A stretch of 64,000 nt of DNA from Pseudonocardia sp. MH-G8 (GCF_002262885.1 NZ_NKYF01000001.1:744001-808000); one strand, 5' to 3'; shown: positions 17,083 to 26,200, numbered from the stretch's first letter. The notes: generated by a model from the letters alone, not told the origin. A program made the numbers and translations.

Positions 17083-18050
17083 CTCTGCTGTCCCGGACCC
17101 GCGCCGGTAGCGACGCCGCCGACCGGCAGCGGGATGGAGCTGCTGTAGCCGTAATCGCTCACGGAGACGGTGTTGTCGCTTGTGCTCGACGACCCGCTGT
17201 CGGAGTCGTCATCCGAGTCGCTCGACGAGTCGCCGTCTCTGTCACCGTCGCCGTTGTCGTCGTCGCCGTCACCGGAGCCGCCCCATTCACAGCCGATGCC
17301 GTCGTCGTCGCTGTCGAGGTGGTCCGCAAAGCCGTCGTCCCACCAGAAGATGGGAGCGGCGTCCGCCTCGCGCACCTCGCCGCAGTTCTCGTACCGGACG
17401 GAGTCGTCTCCGTCGCCGTCATGCCCGTCCTGATCGTCGTCGCGGCCATCGTGGTCACGCCACCATGCGCCGTTGTGCCACCAGTTGTGGTCGGGCCGAC
17501 CGTGATCGCGGCCGTCGTGGTCACGCCCGTCGTGATCGCGGCCGTCGTGGTCACGCCCGTCGTGGTCACGCCCGTCGTGGTCACGCCCGTCGTGATCGCA
17601 CCACTCGGGTCGACCGAGATCGCTGACGAAGGCGACCGACTCGACCTCAGCGGTGACGGACGCGTCACCGGAGTCCTCATCCGGCTCGGAGCCCTGGCCC
17701 GACTCGTCGTCGGCCGGCGGCTCGGTGGCCCGGGCCGGAGGCTCCGGCTCGGGCTCGGGCGCCGCCTCTTCCGTGGGCGGGGGCGCCTCCGCGGTCCTCT
17801 CCGGCGCCGTCGTGGGCCGCTCCGTCGTGATCGGGGGCGCATCCGTCGTGTCGCCCGGGACCGGGAGCGGCACGTCGGGCACGTCGACCGGCGGCACGGG
17901 CAGGGGCGAGGTCGGGGCCGGGACGCTCGTCTGCTCGACATCACATTCGTGCTGGTGCGGCCCTCCCGATGCGTCGCTCGCCCATGCTGGCGTCGTCGCC
18001 ATGGCGAGCGAGATGAACGTGGCGACGGCCACCGCGGCAGTTCTCTTCAA
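17079..18050 (-). CDS. secreted Excalibur-domain protein with HDGRD repeats
   Basis: Secreted acidic protein of 323 residues. The TTG at 18050 is chosen because AGGAGAGG lies just upstream and the protein then begins with a clean signal peptide (MKRTAAVAVATFISLAMATT, PAWA cleavage). A Pro/Glu/Thr-rich wall-spanning linker follows, then a run of Asp-His-Asp-Gly-Arg repeats (about residues 155-185). Next is an Excalibur-type calcium loop (HLDSDDDGIGCEW) with its two cysteines, then an Asp/Ser tail. The extreme end, PLPVGGVATGAGPGQQS, has no membrane anchor. It is translationally coupled to the sortase gene, which probably acts on it. Confidence 0.85.
   Translation of the reverse strand: MKRTAAVAVATFISLAMATTPAWASDASGGPHQHECDVEQTSVPAPTSPLPVPPVDVPDVPLPVPGDTTDAPPITTERPTTAPERTAEAPPPTEEAAPEPEPEPPARATEPPADDESGQGSEPDEDSGDASVTAEVESVAFVSDLGRPEWCDHDGRDHDGRDHDGRDHDGRDHDGRDHDGRDHGRPDHNWWHNGAWWRDHDGRDDDQDGHDGDGDDSVRYENCGEVREADAAPIFWWDDGFADHLDSDDDGIGCEWGGSGDGDDDNGDGDRDGDSSSDSDDDSDSGSSSTSDNTVSVSDYGYSSSIPLPVGGVATGAGPGQQS
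17503..17598 (-). repeat. 15-bp tandem repeat encoding Asp-His-Asp-Gly-Arg
   Basis: About six near-identical 15-base units (core CGTCGTGGTCACGCC on the + strand) stand in tandem inside the Excalibur-protein gene. They keep the reading frame, encode DHDGR units, and differ only at third positions such as gatcgcggc versus ggtcacgcc. Such arrays change length by slippage without breaking the frame. This is a protein-coding minisatellite, not a CRISPR array. Confidence 0.85.
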
Positions 18051-18434
18051 CGTGCCTCTCCTGAGCAGTTGGCCGGGCAGTGCCCTGGGCATGGTCGAAC
18101 GCAAGCGGGATGGCACATTCCTGCCGATCGGATCGGGGTATCCGGGGGGAGCTCGAGTCGCCCTCGTCGCGCTCATGCATGTCGAGGGCATGGATACGAC
18201 GGCCATGTCGATGGCGAGCACCACTCCGTTACGCGCCCCTGCGTCCCATCCGGCGGAGGCGACGCCATGCTGTCGGGGCGGTGGTACGTCTGCACGTTCC
18301 GACTGCCGCATTTGCCGTCTTGTGCTCTGGACCGAACGGGCTCGCGATATCCGGTCGCATAACGATCACGTTGCGGGAAAGGACCATCACCGGCGGCCGC
18401 AGCGCCCTCGCCTCCCCGACTCGGTCGCTCACGA
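18051..18434. other. non-coding or decayed stretch
   Basis: Between the Excalibur-protein start and the broken kinase I find no frame with recognisable protein. It should hold the promoter of the Excalibur/sortase pair. The stretch next to the kinase may be its eroded 3' end. Confidence 0.4.
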
Positions 18435-18769
18435 TCAGCCGATAGCCCTGCGACCGCGTCGCGCACGGTCGCTGCAGCCCACAGCCGCCCCTGCCGTGCG
18501 ACGGCATCGTTCTCGAACGCTCACTGCCGAGCCGGCTCGGCACCGGGGTGAGCCCGCGCGCCAACGCAGGCGCGAACGCGATGCCGACCGCTTCCTGCAC
18601 GGCCGACCGGTCCGATTCTGCAGGCCGCGGGAGCCGTTCCTGACGGTCCTGGATGTCCACCGGATGCAGCAGCAGGTCGAAGTGCCGGCTGAGCAGCCAC
18701 GCGATCGTCGACTTCCCCCGCGCCCTGCGCACCGATCCAGATCACGGGCGGCCAGACCACATCCGTCAT
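18435..18769 (-). pseudogene. frameshifted P-loop kinase/AAA-type remnant
   Basis: From an ATG at 18769 the protein begins PPVIWIGAQGAG and then loses the frame. The next base frame continues GKSTIAWLLSRHFDLLLHPV, which together make a perfect Walker A loop (GAQGAGKST) of a small kinase or AAA protein. The break lies in a GGGG run (GCGCGGGGGAAG), so one extra G is the likely cause. Downstream sequence drifts into low-complexity residues without Walker B. An assembly error in the homopolymer is the alternative, but the degraded tail argues for real decay. Confidence 0.6.
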
Positions 18770-18841
18770 GCACCACAGGAAAGCGGATCAGGCCGGAGGC
18801 AGGAGCGAACGACGAGGCGGATCGCGCAACCATCAACCCGG

Positions 18842-19353
18842 TCAGGACCGCCTGAGCCTGACGGCGAGGAACGATGGCGATTGTTGCAGCTTCCTGTAGG
18901 CGGATTCGTCGAGATCACGAAGCGCCGCAGTCGGGCGCGGTTCGACGAGCCGTTCCAGGACGAATCCGGAGTCCAGGAGCTCGGCCAAGAAGGTCTCCAG
19001 GGACATCCGTTGGTAGTGGATCGACTGCTCTCCCCCGGCGACGGGGAGGTCGACCCAGTCCTCAGCGTAATACGATCCGCCGAACCGGTGCCGATCAGAC
19101 GTCGGGTGGCTCGTCGAGATCAATAACCAGCCGCCGGGGCGTAGGACTCGGCGCAGCTCGCTGAGGAGCTGTGCCCGGTTGGCGACGTGGTGGAGCACCA
19201 ATGCGCACACGATCCCGTCGAACGCGACATCGTCGATGAAGTCCAGAGACTGCTCCACATCGTGCAGGCGCAGGTTCGCCCGTTCGCCGAGCCGCCCCGG
19301 GCATGCCTCAGCAGGGTCGCGCTGCCGTCGATTCCGAGGACGACCGCCCGCAT
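18842..19353 (-). pseudogene. SAM-dependent methyltransferase, truncated and frameshifted
   Basis: The carboxy two-thirds is a class I methyltransferase: FDGIVCALVLHHVANRAQLL, LRRVLRPGGWLLISTSHP, and a long tail ending YRKLQQSPSFLAVRLRRS. The strand-2 acidic motif (VVLGIDGSATLLRHA) is in another frame. The frame changes around 19300, between LLRHAR and RLGERANLRLHDVE. The glycine-rich SAM loop (motif I) that should precede strand 2 is missing; the DNA there is already the arsR promoter. Without motif I and with a frameshift, the gene should be inactive. Confidence 0.75.
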
Positions 19354-19392
19354 CCTCGTGCACCCCGGCCACGTACATGCACTTGTCTATAT

Positions 19393-19408
19393 ATACATTT
19401 CGATGTAT
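19393..19408. promoter_or_regulatory. ATACAT-N4-ATGTAT inverted repeat at the arsR start
   Basis: A perfect 6-4-6 inverted repeat (ATACAT ttcg ATGTAT) inside the A+T-rich run TATATATACATTTCG. It lies over or just before the ArsR start and would be bound by a winged-helix dimer. The run also supplies -10-like hexamers (TATACA, TATCTT). Likely autoregulatory operator of the ArsR gene. Confidence 0.6.
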
Positions 19409-19417
19409 CTTCGTGTC

Positions 19418-19756
19418 GTGGCCGACAGCGTGCAACAGAGACTCACGACGATCGCCGAGCCGAACCGGTTCCGGATCGTCGAGTTGCTCCGGGACGGTCC
19501 ACGGTCGGTGGGCGAGATCGTCGACGCGCTGGGCCTGGGCCAGCCGCAGGTGTCCCGGCATCTGCGACTGCTCGCCGAGGCGGACGTCGTGGAGTCGACC
19601 AAACGGGCTCAGCAGCGCATCTACCGGCTGCGCCCCGAGTCCATGCGCGAGCTGAGCGACTGGATGCGGAGCTTCGCCGTCCTGTGGTCGGAGCGGATGG
19701 ACCGCCTCGGCTCCTTCCTCGACGACGACCGCGAATCCGAAGAAGCGAACGAGTGA
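19418..19756 (+). CDS. ArsR family transcriptional regulator
   Basis: Winged-helix repressor of 112 residues from the GTG at 19418 (an ATG at 19403 lies inside the inverted repeat). Features are LTTIAEPNRFRIVELLRDGP, GEIVDALGLGQPQVSRHLRL (recognition helix), and a wing with QQRIYRLRPESMRELSDWM. No metal-binding cysteines, so it belongs to the SRPBCC-linked non-metal ArsR group that precedes AHSA1-family genes. Its stop overlaps the ribosome site of the downstream SRPBCC gene, making one operon. Confidence 0.92.
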   Translation: MADSVQQRLTTIAEPNRFRIVELLRDGPRSVGEIVDALGLGQPQVSRHLRLLAEADVVESTKRAQQRIYRLRPESMRELSDWMRSFAVLWSERMDRLGSFLDDDRESEEANE

Positions 19757-19767
19757 GGAGCGTGACC

Positions 19768-21111
19768 GTGTCCGGAGACATCACCGACGGCATCGAGATC
19801 GACGAGCCGAACAAGACCGTCCGCATCCGTCGCTCCTACCGGGCCGGGGTCGACCGGGCCTGGTGGGCGTGGACCGACGCCGAGGCGATCAGCCGCTGGT
19901 GGGGCCCGCAGGGCTGGACGGCGACCGTGTACGAGATGGACGTGCGCGCCGGCGGACGCTGGCGGTTCCAGATCGCACCGGCGGACGGATCGGCAGCCCC
20001 CGTCCGCAGCATCGCCACCTACACGACCGTCGTCGATCGCGCCGAGCTGGCCTACGACGACGAGTTCGCCGACGAGGCCTGGCAGCCCGATGGCACAGGC
20101 ACCTTCCCGACGAGAGTCGGGTTCACCTCGACCGACACCGGCTGCACCGTCGACATCGCCGCGACCTTCCCCGACGAACCAGCGCTGCAGCGAGCGGTCG
20201 AACTCCAGATGGCCGAGGGATACGCCGAAGCCCTCGGCCGCCTCGCCGACCTGCTGGACGACCCGCAGAACGATCACACCGACGAACCGGCGACCGAAGG
20301 AGCTCCCACCATGTCCACCGTCACCTCCACCGACGGCACCACGATCACCTACGAGCAGACCGGATCGGGACCGGCGATCATCGTGATCAGCACCGTCGCC
20401 GAGGACCACACCGGCGTCGCGGGCATCGCCGCAGCACTGTCCGAGGACTTCACCGTGATCAATTTCGACCGTCGCGGGCGCGGGGCGAGCGGTGACCCGC
20501 AGCCCTACGATCCGGCGCGCGAGATCGACGACATCGCCGCGCTGATCGACGTCGCGGGCGGCTCCGCGGCCCTGACGAGTGGCTCCGGCGGCTGCGGGCT
20601 CGCGCTCGACGCCGCCACTGCGCTGGGAGGCAAGGTCACGGGCCTCTACCTCTACGAGCCGCCGTTCATCGTCAGCGATTCTCGACCCCCGGCGCCCGCC
20701 GACTACGTCGAGCACCAGGAAGCGCTGGTCGCGACGGGCAAGCGCAGCGAGGCCGTCGAGTACTTCATGACCAGGATGATCGGCGTCCCGGCCGAGTACA
20801 TCTCCATGATGAAGCAGGACCCGTCCTGGGACGAGATGGCGAAGTACGCCCACACCTACGCCTACGACGGCCGGATCCTGCACGGGCTCCAGGACGGCAA
20901 GCCGCTGCCCGCCGACCGGTGGTCCATCGACGCGCCGATCGCCGTGGCCGTCGGCGGCAACGGGGAGGCCTTCATGCGCGAAGCCGCGGACGCCCTCGCC
21001 GCGATCCTGCCGACCGTCACCGTGATGACCCTCCCGGATCACGACCACTCCGCGTTCTGGATGGCACCGGAGGCGGTCGCCCGGCAAGCACGCGCGTTCC
21101 TACTCGGCTGA
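19768..21111 (+). CDS. SRPBCC domain read in frame into an alpha/beta hydrolase (fusion)
   Basis: From the GTG at 19768 (AGGAG seven bases upstream) the frame encodes an AHSA1-type SRPBCC domain, residues 1-165. Its marks are VRIRRSYRAGVDRAWWAWTD, SRWWGPQGWTATVYEMDVRA, GGRWRFQI and a final helix EGYAEALGRLADLLDD. The usual stop is absent: the frame crosses a short polar linker into an alpha/beta hydrolase, giving 447 residues. Either two proteins were fused by loss of a stop, or both the fusion and the separate hydrolase are made, since the hydrolase keeps its own ribosome site. ArsR-SRPBCC-enzyme operons are common in actinobacteria. Confidence 0.75.
   Translation: MSGDITDGIEIDEPNKTVRIRRSYRAGVDRAWWAWTDAEAISRWWGPQGWTATVYEMDVRAGGRWRFQIAPADGSAAPVRSIATYTTVVDRAELAYDDEFADEAWQPDGTGTFPTRVGFTSTDTGCTVDIAATFPDEPALQRAVELQMAEGYAEALGRLADLLDDPQNDHTDEPATEGAPTMSTVTSTDGTTITYEQTGSGPAIIVISTVAEDHTGVAGIAAALSEDFTVINFDRRGRGASGDPQPYDPAREIDDIAALIDVAGGSAALTSGSGGCGLALDAATALGGKVTGLYLYEPPFIVSDSRPPAPADYVEHQEALVATGKRSEAVEYFMTRMIGVPAEYISMMKQDPSWDEMAKYAHTYAYDGRILHGLQDGKPLPADRWSIDAPIAVAVGGNGEAFMREAADALAAILPTVTVMTLPDHDHSAFWMAPEAVARQARAFLLG
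20311..21111 (+). CDS. alpha/beta hydrolase (internal start)
   Basis: Hydrolase of 266 residues whose own ATG at 20311 is preceded by GAAGGAG at ideal distance. It has a shortened N-terminal strand (ITYEQTGSGPAIIVIS), the FDRRGRGASGD loop, a nucleophile elbow read as LTSGSGGCGLALDAA (Ser in Ser-Gly-Ser-Gly-Gly, in place of the usual Gly-x-Ser-x-Gly), and the terminal histidine in TLPDHDHSAFW. Listed separately because the sequence supports independent initiation in the same frame as the upstream SRPBCC domain. Confidence 0.7.
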   Translation: MSTVTSTDGTTITYEQTGSGPAIIVISTVAEDHTGVAGIAAALSEDFTVINFDRRGRGASGDPQPYDPAREIDDIAALIDVAGGSAALTSGSGGCGLALDAATALGGKVTGLYLYEPPFIVSDSRPPAPADYVEHQEALVATGKRSEAVEYFMTRMIGVPAEYISMMKQDPSWDEMAKYAHTYAYDGRILHGLQDGKPLPADRWSIDAPIAVAVGGNGEAFMREAADALAAILPTVTVMTLPDHDHSAFWMAPEAVARQARAFLLG

Positions 21112-21232
21112 CGCGAGGTCGGCGACCCGCGGGCCCCCGCGCACGTCCCGCCGCTACTGCGCCACCGCAGCGTGAGCGGTGGGCCGTCAGCGGGGCGCTG
21201 CTCGCAGCGGCCCCGTGGACGTATCCGCAGGC

Positions 21233-21742
21233 TCAGTCGTCGACGCCGGACGGGACGTCGCCGTAGGACTCGAGCATGGCCGCCAACGTCGTCGCGAGGT
21301 TGCGGCGGTCCGCCTCGCGCAATGACCGCAGGAGGCGGGCCTCGTTGGCCAGGTGCAGCGGGAGCACGCGTTCGATGACCTCGAGTCCGAGCGGAGTCAG
21401 GCGGATCTTCACCGACCGGCGGTCGGTCGCGTCACGCTCCCGGACCACCAGGCCCTTGGCCTGCATCCGGTCCACACGAAGGGTGACGGCTCCCGTGGTG
21501 ACCAGCGACGTCCGGAGGAAGGCGCCGGCGGTGAGCTCGTACGGAGCCCCGGATCTGCGCAGCGTGGACAGCACGTCGAACTCGCCGGGTTCCAGGTCGT
21601 GCCCTTCGAGGAAGACCTTGATCTCCTTGTCCCACAGCCTGGAGATCCGCATGAGGCGCCCGACCACCCCGATCGGCGAGACGTCGAGGTCCGGGAACTC
21701 CCGGCGCCACTGCTCGACGACCGCGGCCACCGCGTCCGGCAT
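21233..21742 (-). CDS. MarR family transcriptional regulator
   Basis: Dimeric winged-helix repressor of 169 residues from the ATG at 21742, with GGGAGG six bases upstream. The DNA-binding region includes GEFDVLSTLRRSGAPYELTA, SLVTTGAVTLRVDRMQAKGL (recognition helix) and the wing RERDATDRRSVKIRLTPLGL. Flanking helices form the dimer interface. Divergent from an alpha/beta hydrolase gene, with a long inverted repeat between them; it probably represses both. Confidence 0.93.
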   Translation of the reverse strand: MPDAVAAVVEQWRREFPDLDVSPIGVVGRLMRISRLWDKEIKVFLEGHDLEPGEFDVLSTLRRSGAPYELTAGAFLRTSLVTTGAVTLRVDRMQAKGLVVRERDATDRRSVKIRLTPLGLEVIERVLPLHLANEARLLRSLREADRRNLATTLAAMLESYGDVPSGVDD

Positions 21743-21754
21743 GAAACCTCCCGA

Positions 21755-21814
21755 TAGATGAGCGCTCGCTTGTTTGACACCGAAGCACTGCCCAGTTAGC
21801 TTAGCGCTCATCTA
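21755..21814. promoter_or_regulatory. MarR operator pair and hydrolase promoter
   Basis: TAGATGAGCGCT (21755-21766) and its exact complement AGCGCTCATCTA (21803-21814) flank a promoter for the rightward hydrolase gene: TTGACA (21774-21779), 17 bases, TAGCTT (21797-21802). Each arm contains the self-complementary AGCGCT, so each may bind one dimer. One arm sits just after the -10 box and the other upstream of the -35 box, an arrangement suited to tight repression. Confidence 0.75.
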
Positions 21815-21844
21815 ACCAGCACTGGCCTACACCTGGGAGTCGAC

Positions 21845-22654
21845 ATGCCCATCACCTCCGTCAGGGCCACTGACGTCCACTACCACGTCGACGGCCAGGG
21901 GCCGGGGCTCGTGCTGGTCCACGGCACGGGTGGAGACGCGGAGAAGGTCTTCGGCAACGTCGTGGACCACTTCACCGGCAGCCACACCGTCGTCCGGCCG
22001 AACTTCAGCGGAAGCGGCGAGACCCGGGATGGCGGCGGGGAGCTCACCGTGGACCTGATCGCCGACCAGGTCGCCGCGGCCACCAGCGACGCGGTGGACG
22101 GTCCGGTGGACGTGCTCGGCTTCTCGCTCGGTGCCGTCGCCGCGGCCGCAGTCGCCGCCACCCGCCCGGAGCTGGTGCGCAGGCTCGTCCTCGTCGGTGG
22201 CTGGGCGCATTCCACGGGGCCGCGCGACCGGTTCTACTTCGAGACCTGGCAGGCACTCCTGCGCACCGACCGCGAGCTGTTCAAGCGGTTCTCCACGTTG
22301 ACCGGATTCAGCGCCGCCGCCGTCGACCGCTTCGGGCACGAGGGCCTCGCGCAGTCGCTGGCCGACGAGTGGCCGCCGCCGGGCATCGGCCGCCAGATCG
22401 ACCTCGGCCTGCGGGTGGACATCAGGCACCTGCTCCCCGCGATCACCGCGCCCACGCTCGTGGTCGGGTTCGCCGAGGACGCCATGATCCCCGTCGACGG
22501 CTCCCGGCAGTTGCACGCCGGGATCGCCGGAAGCCGCCTCGTGGAGGTGCCGGGCGAGGGGCACATGGACTGGTTCGCCGATCCCGCGGGGCTGGTCGAG
22601 CGCACCCGCGAGTTCCTCGCCGACGCCGCCGCGCCGGCCGGCATCCGATCCTGA
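21845..22654 (+). CDS. alpha/beta hydrolase
   Basis: Hydrolase of 269 residues. It has the oxyanion strand VLVHGTGGDAEKVFG, the RPNFSGSGETRD loop, nucleophile Ser in DVLGFSLGAVAAAAVA, an acid in TLVVGFAEDAMIP and catalytic His in VEVPGEGHMDWFADP. This is the C-C hydrolase/esterase-like shape. It is followed 25 bases later by a cupin gene in the same direction, so the two form a MarR-controlled unit, perhaps degrading a ring or quinone-type compound. That role is inferred from MarR-hydrolase-cupin contexts. Confidence 0.92.
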   Translation: MPITSVRATDVHYHVDGQGPGLVLVHGTGGDAEKVFGNVVDHFTGSHTVVRPNFSGSGETRDGGGELTVDLIADQVAAATSDAVDGPVDVLGFSLGAVAAAAVAATRPELVRRLVLVGGWAHSTGPRDRFYFETWQALLRTDRELFKRFSTLTGFSAAAVDRFGHEGLAQSLADEWPPPGIGRQIDLGLRVDIRHLLPAITAPTLVVGFAEDAMIPVDGSRQLHAGIAGSRLVEVPGEGHMDWFADPAGLVERTREFLADAAAPAGIRS

Positions 22655-22679
22655 TCACTCCGCGGAAGGAACAACAGTC

Positions 22680-23210
22680 GTGTCCTACCCCGATCCCCGC
22701 TACTTCGGGAACACCGGCGAGATCAACGCAGTGTTCCGGCCCGCGACGACGGAGGCCGACTTCGTCTCGCCCCCGGTCGCCACCACCGGGCCCACCGTCG
22801 CCCGCGGCACCGATTACCACTACCTGTCCACAACCGCGTCCACGGGAGGCGAGTACGGCCTGTACCGCGTGGAGATGGGCCCGGAGTTCGGTGGTCCGAG
22901 CACCCACTTCCACAAGGCGATGTCGGAGTCGTTCTTCATCCTGTCCGGCACCATCGGCTTGTTCGACGGCCGACGCTGGATCGACGCGACCGCGGGAGAT
23001 TACCTGTACGTGCCGGTCGGGGGCCTGCACGCTTTCCGCAACGAATCGGGGGAGCCTGCCTCGATGCTGATGCTCTTCGCACCCGGCGCTCCCCGCGAGG
23101 AGTACTTCGAGGGTGTCACCCAGCTCGCCGGTCTCAGCGACGAGGAGCGCGCGGCCTTCTTCATCCGCCACGACAGCTTCTTCGTACCGCCACCGCCGTC
23201 GCAGGAGTGA
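22680..23210 (+). CDS. cupin domain-containing protein
   Basis: Protein of 176 residues from a GTG at 22680 with GGAAGGA upstream. Cupin motif 1 is at about residues 78-100 (STHFHKAMSESFFILSGTIG) with two histidines and a glutamate. Motif 2 is GDYLYVPVGGLHAFRNESGE with the third histidine. A single metal-binding barrel therefore appears complete. Small cupins of this kind are dioxygenases, isomerases or sensors; nothing shows which. Same operon as the hydrolase. Confidence 0.88.
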   Translation: MSYPDPRYFGNTGEINAVFRPATTEADFVSPPVATTGPTVARGTDYHYLSTTASTGGEYGLYRVEMGPEFGGPSTHFHKAMSESFFILSGTIGLFDGRRWIDATAGDYLYVPVGGLHAFRNESGEPASMLMLFAPGAPREEYFEGVTQLAGLSDEERAAFFIRHDSFFVPPPPSQE

Positions 23211-23255
23211 GGTGAACCGGAGCCACGCGCGCCGTCCGGCCGGCGATGGAGCAGT

Positions 23256-26200
23256 TCAGAGCTGCCAGCTGACGGGTTCGGTGGGACGGTACGAGCACGT
23301 GATGCCGGTGCGCACCGCTTCGGCCAGGTGAGTGCCGAGCTCCGGGTGCACGCCGCGCAGCCGGCGGATGCTGTCGCGGACCCGGGCCGTGACGGTCTGG
23401 CGTGCCCGCTCACGCTCGTCACCCAGCCGGCGGGTGCGCCCGGCCAGGCCGGCTGCCTTGCGCAGCTCGTCGAGCAGCGCGTCGCGCTCGGCGTCGAGGC
23501 GGGCCGCGCGCTGGTCGTCGCCGCGGCCGAGGGCGTCGTCGATCTCGGCGTCGAGCGTGCTGAGACGGAGCCGGTAGGCCTCGCGGGCCGTCTCGTCGAT
23601 GATCGGGTCTGCGCCCGATGTCCGGGGACGCCGGGCCGAGGCGCCGACCGATCCGTGCAGGAGATCGACGGCGGGAACGTCGCTGTGCGGGGCGGCGAGC
23701 AGGGCGGCGAGGTCGCGCAGCCCCTTCGCGTCGGGCACGTGCACGGTCCGGTCGGCGAAGGCGAGCGTCCAGACCTCGGCACTGCGACGGAACTGCGCCG
23801 CCGCCCGGGTGGGCTCGCCCGCGTCGAGCGCGGTGAGGGCGTCCTGCGCGCGCTGCGCCCACGGCTGCGCGCCCCACCGCCGCGCCGCCCGCAGGGCCGC
23901 GGTGTACCCGTCGACCGCCTCCGCGCGACGGCCGGTGGCGGCGTCCACCCGCGCCAGCCAGTAGGCCGCAGGCCCCCACACGACGCCCCCGCCCGACAAC
24001 ACCGCCCACGCGTCACGCAGTGGCGCGACGGCCGACCGGGCGCGCTCGCCCAGCGCCGGGTCGCCGGTCACGGCGGCGACCTCGCACAGGTACACCAGGT
24101 GCATCCAGCCGAACCGGCGCGGCACGGCGCTCATCAGCCGTTCCACGTCGTCCAGCCGGCTGAGCGCGCGGTCCGCGTCCCCGGTGGCGGCGGCGGTCAG
24201 GCCCTCGAGGAGCGCGGTGAACGGGTGCCCGGGAACGGCCGTGCGCGCGACCTCGAGGGCGGTCTCGTGGTCGCCGCGCAGCGAGTGCACTGCCCATTTC
24301 TGGTCACGCCACACCAGCATGCGGTCCGCCTCCCCGAACCGCGCGCCCACGTCCCGGGCGTCGTCGACGAGGTCGGCAGCGCGGTCGAGGTCGCCGGTGA
24401 GCATCGCGAGGCAGGCGCTGCGCGACGCGACCAGGTAGCGGTGACGCGGCAGCCGGGTGCGGTCGGTCAACGCGCGGAAGGCCGCGAAGGCGTCCTGCAC
24501 CGCCGGGTCGCCACGTTCCAGCAGCGCGACGAAGCGCAGGAGCGCGGCCAGCCCGTCCAGCTCCCGCAGACCGTGGTTGCGCGCCAGCGCGGAGAGTTCG
24601 TCGAGCAGTTCCAGCCGCTCGGCCGCGGTGCCCGGCTCCCAGCGCCCGTCGTGCTGGGCGAGCAGCGCCCACCCGAGGGCGTCGGGATCGTCCGACGCCC
24701 TGGCGAGCTCGACGGCGCGCCGGGCGAGGTCCACTCCGGCGGCGCCGTCGACGGCTTGGTGGATGCGCGCCATGCCGGCCGCGGCGAGCACCCGCGCGCG
24801 CAGCGGCCCGTCGGGCAGGCCGGGCAGGACGGCGTCGAGCATCTCGATCTCGTCGTGCCCCGGTCGGCCCGGGTTGCCGAGCCGGTGCACCTGCAGCGCG
24901 GCTCGCGCCCGCAGCTCCGTCCGGTCCCCGGCGGCGGCGAGGACGCCCAGCGCGGTCTCCCGCGCCGTGGTGATCTCCCCCGCACCGTCGAGCTGCGCGG
25001 CCAGCTCCAGCCGGACCTGCGCCTGCAGATGCGGATCCGGCGAATCGAACCGGTCGATGAGGGTGAGCGCGTCGTGCAGGTGCCGGACCGCTTCCTCGGC
25101 GGCGAGGCGGGCGGCGGCGGCCTCCGCGGCGGCGACGAGCAGCGACACGGCCTCGGCGGCGGGAAGCGCCGGCACGGCCAGTCGCGCGTGCCGGGCGAGC
25201 GTCGCCGGCGGCGTCGTCGGCCGACGACGCAGGATTCCGACGAGCGCGGCGTGCAGGTCTCGCCTGCGACCGGCCGGTAGCCGCGCGTAGAGGTGCTCGC
25301 GCACGATGTCGTGCGCGAACGCCCGGCGGCCGTCGCGACGGACGATCAGGGCAGCCGCCTCGGCCGCCGCGAGCGCGGCGTCGGCGGTCGCGGCGGCGAT
25401 ACCGGCGAGCAACCCGGGGACGTCCGGGTCGAAGGCGTGGCCTGCGACGGCAGCGGCCGCGAGCACGTCCGCGGCGTGCGGCGTGGCCGCGGCCAGCACT
25501 TCCAGCCGCCGTTCGACCACGTCGCGCACGCCGGCGCTCGGCGCCCCGTCGAGCAGCGCGGTCTGCTCGACGAAGAAGGGGTTGCCGCCGGTCCGCCGCA
25601 CCACCTCCGCGACGGCGGCGTGGTCGAGGTCCCGGCCGGCTCGGGCGAGCAACTCCCGGACACCGTCGTGGTCCAGGCCGGTGAGTCGCAGCTGCGTCGC
25701 GCGCGCCAGCAGCGGCAGCAGATGCTTGCGGCCGGGGTGCGCCGCCGCCTCGAGCTCGGTGTCCCGGTAGGTGGCGACCACCAGCACCGGCTCGAACCAC
25801 GCGTGCCGGGTGAGGAAATCGAGCACCTGCATGGATGCCGGGTCCGCGTGCTGGAGGTCCTCCAGCACCACCACGACCGGGCGCCGAGCGGCCACCGTCA
25901 CCAGCAGCGTGACCAGCGCGTCGTGCAGCCGGAAGGACTCGTCCCCGCGCGACGGCACGGTCGAGGGCTCACCCAGCAGCGGGTCGAGGGCATCCCCCGC
26001 CGCGCCGGTGGCGGCGACCCACTCGTCGCTGTCGGCGATGCGCGCCAGCCGACGCATGACCTGCACCCACGGCCACCGTCCCGGGGTTCCCTCGGTGTCG
26101 GTGCAGGCCCCGGCCGCCACGAGGGCGCCGCGGCGCAACGCCGCGGCGCCGACCTCGGCCGCCAACGCGGACTTGCCGATCCCCGCCTCACCACTGATCA

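Noticed and set aside
17503..17598. Short regular repeats that might be a CRISPR array
   Set aside because: Units are 15 bases with no spacers and keep a reading frame; they are a coding minisatellite.
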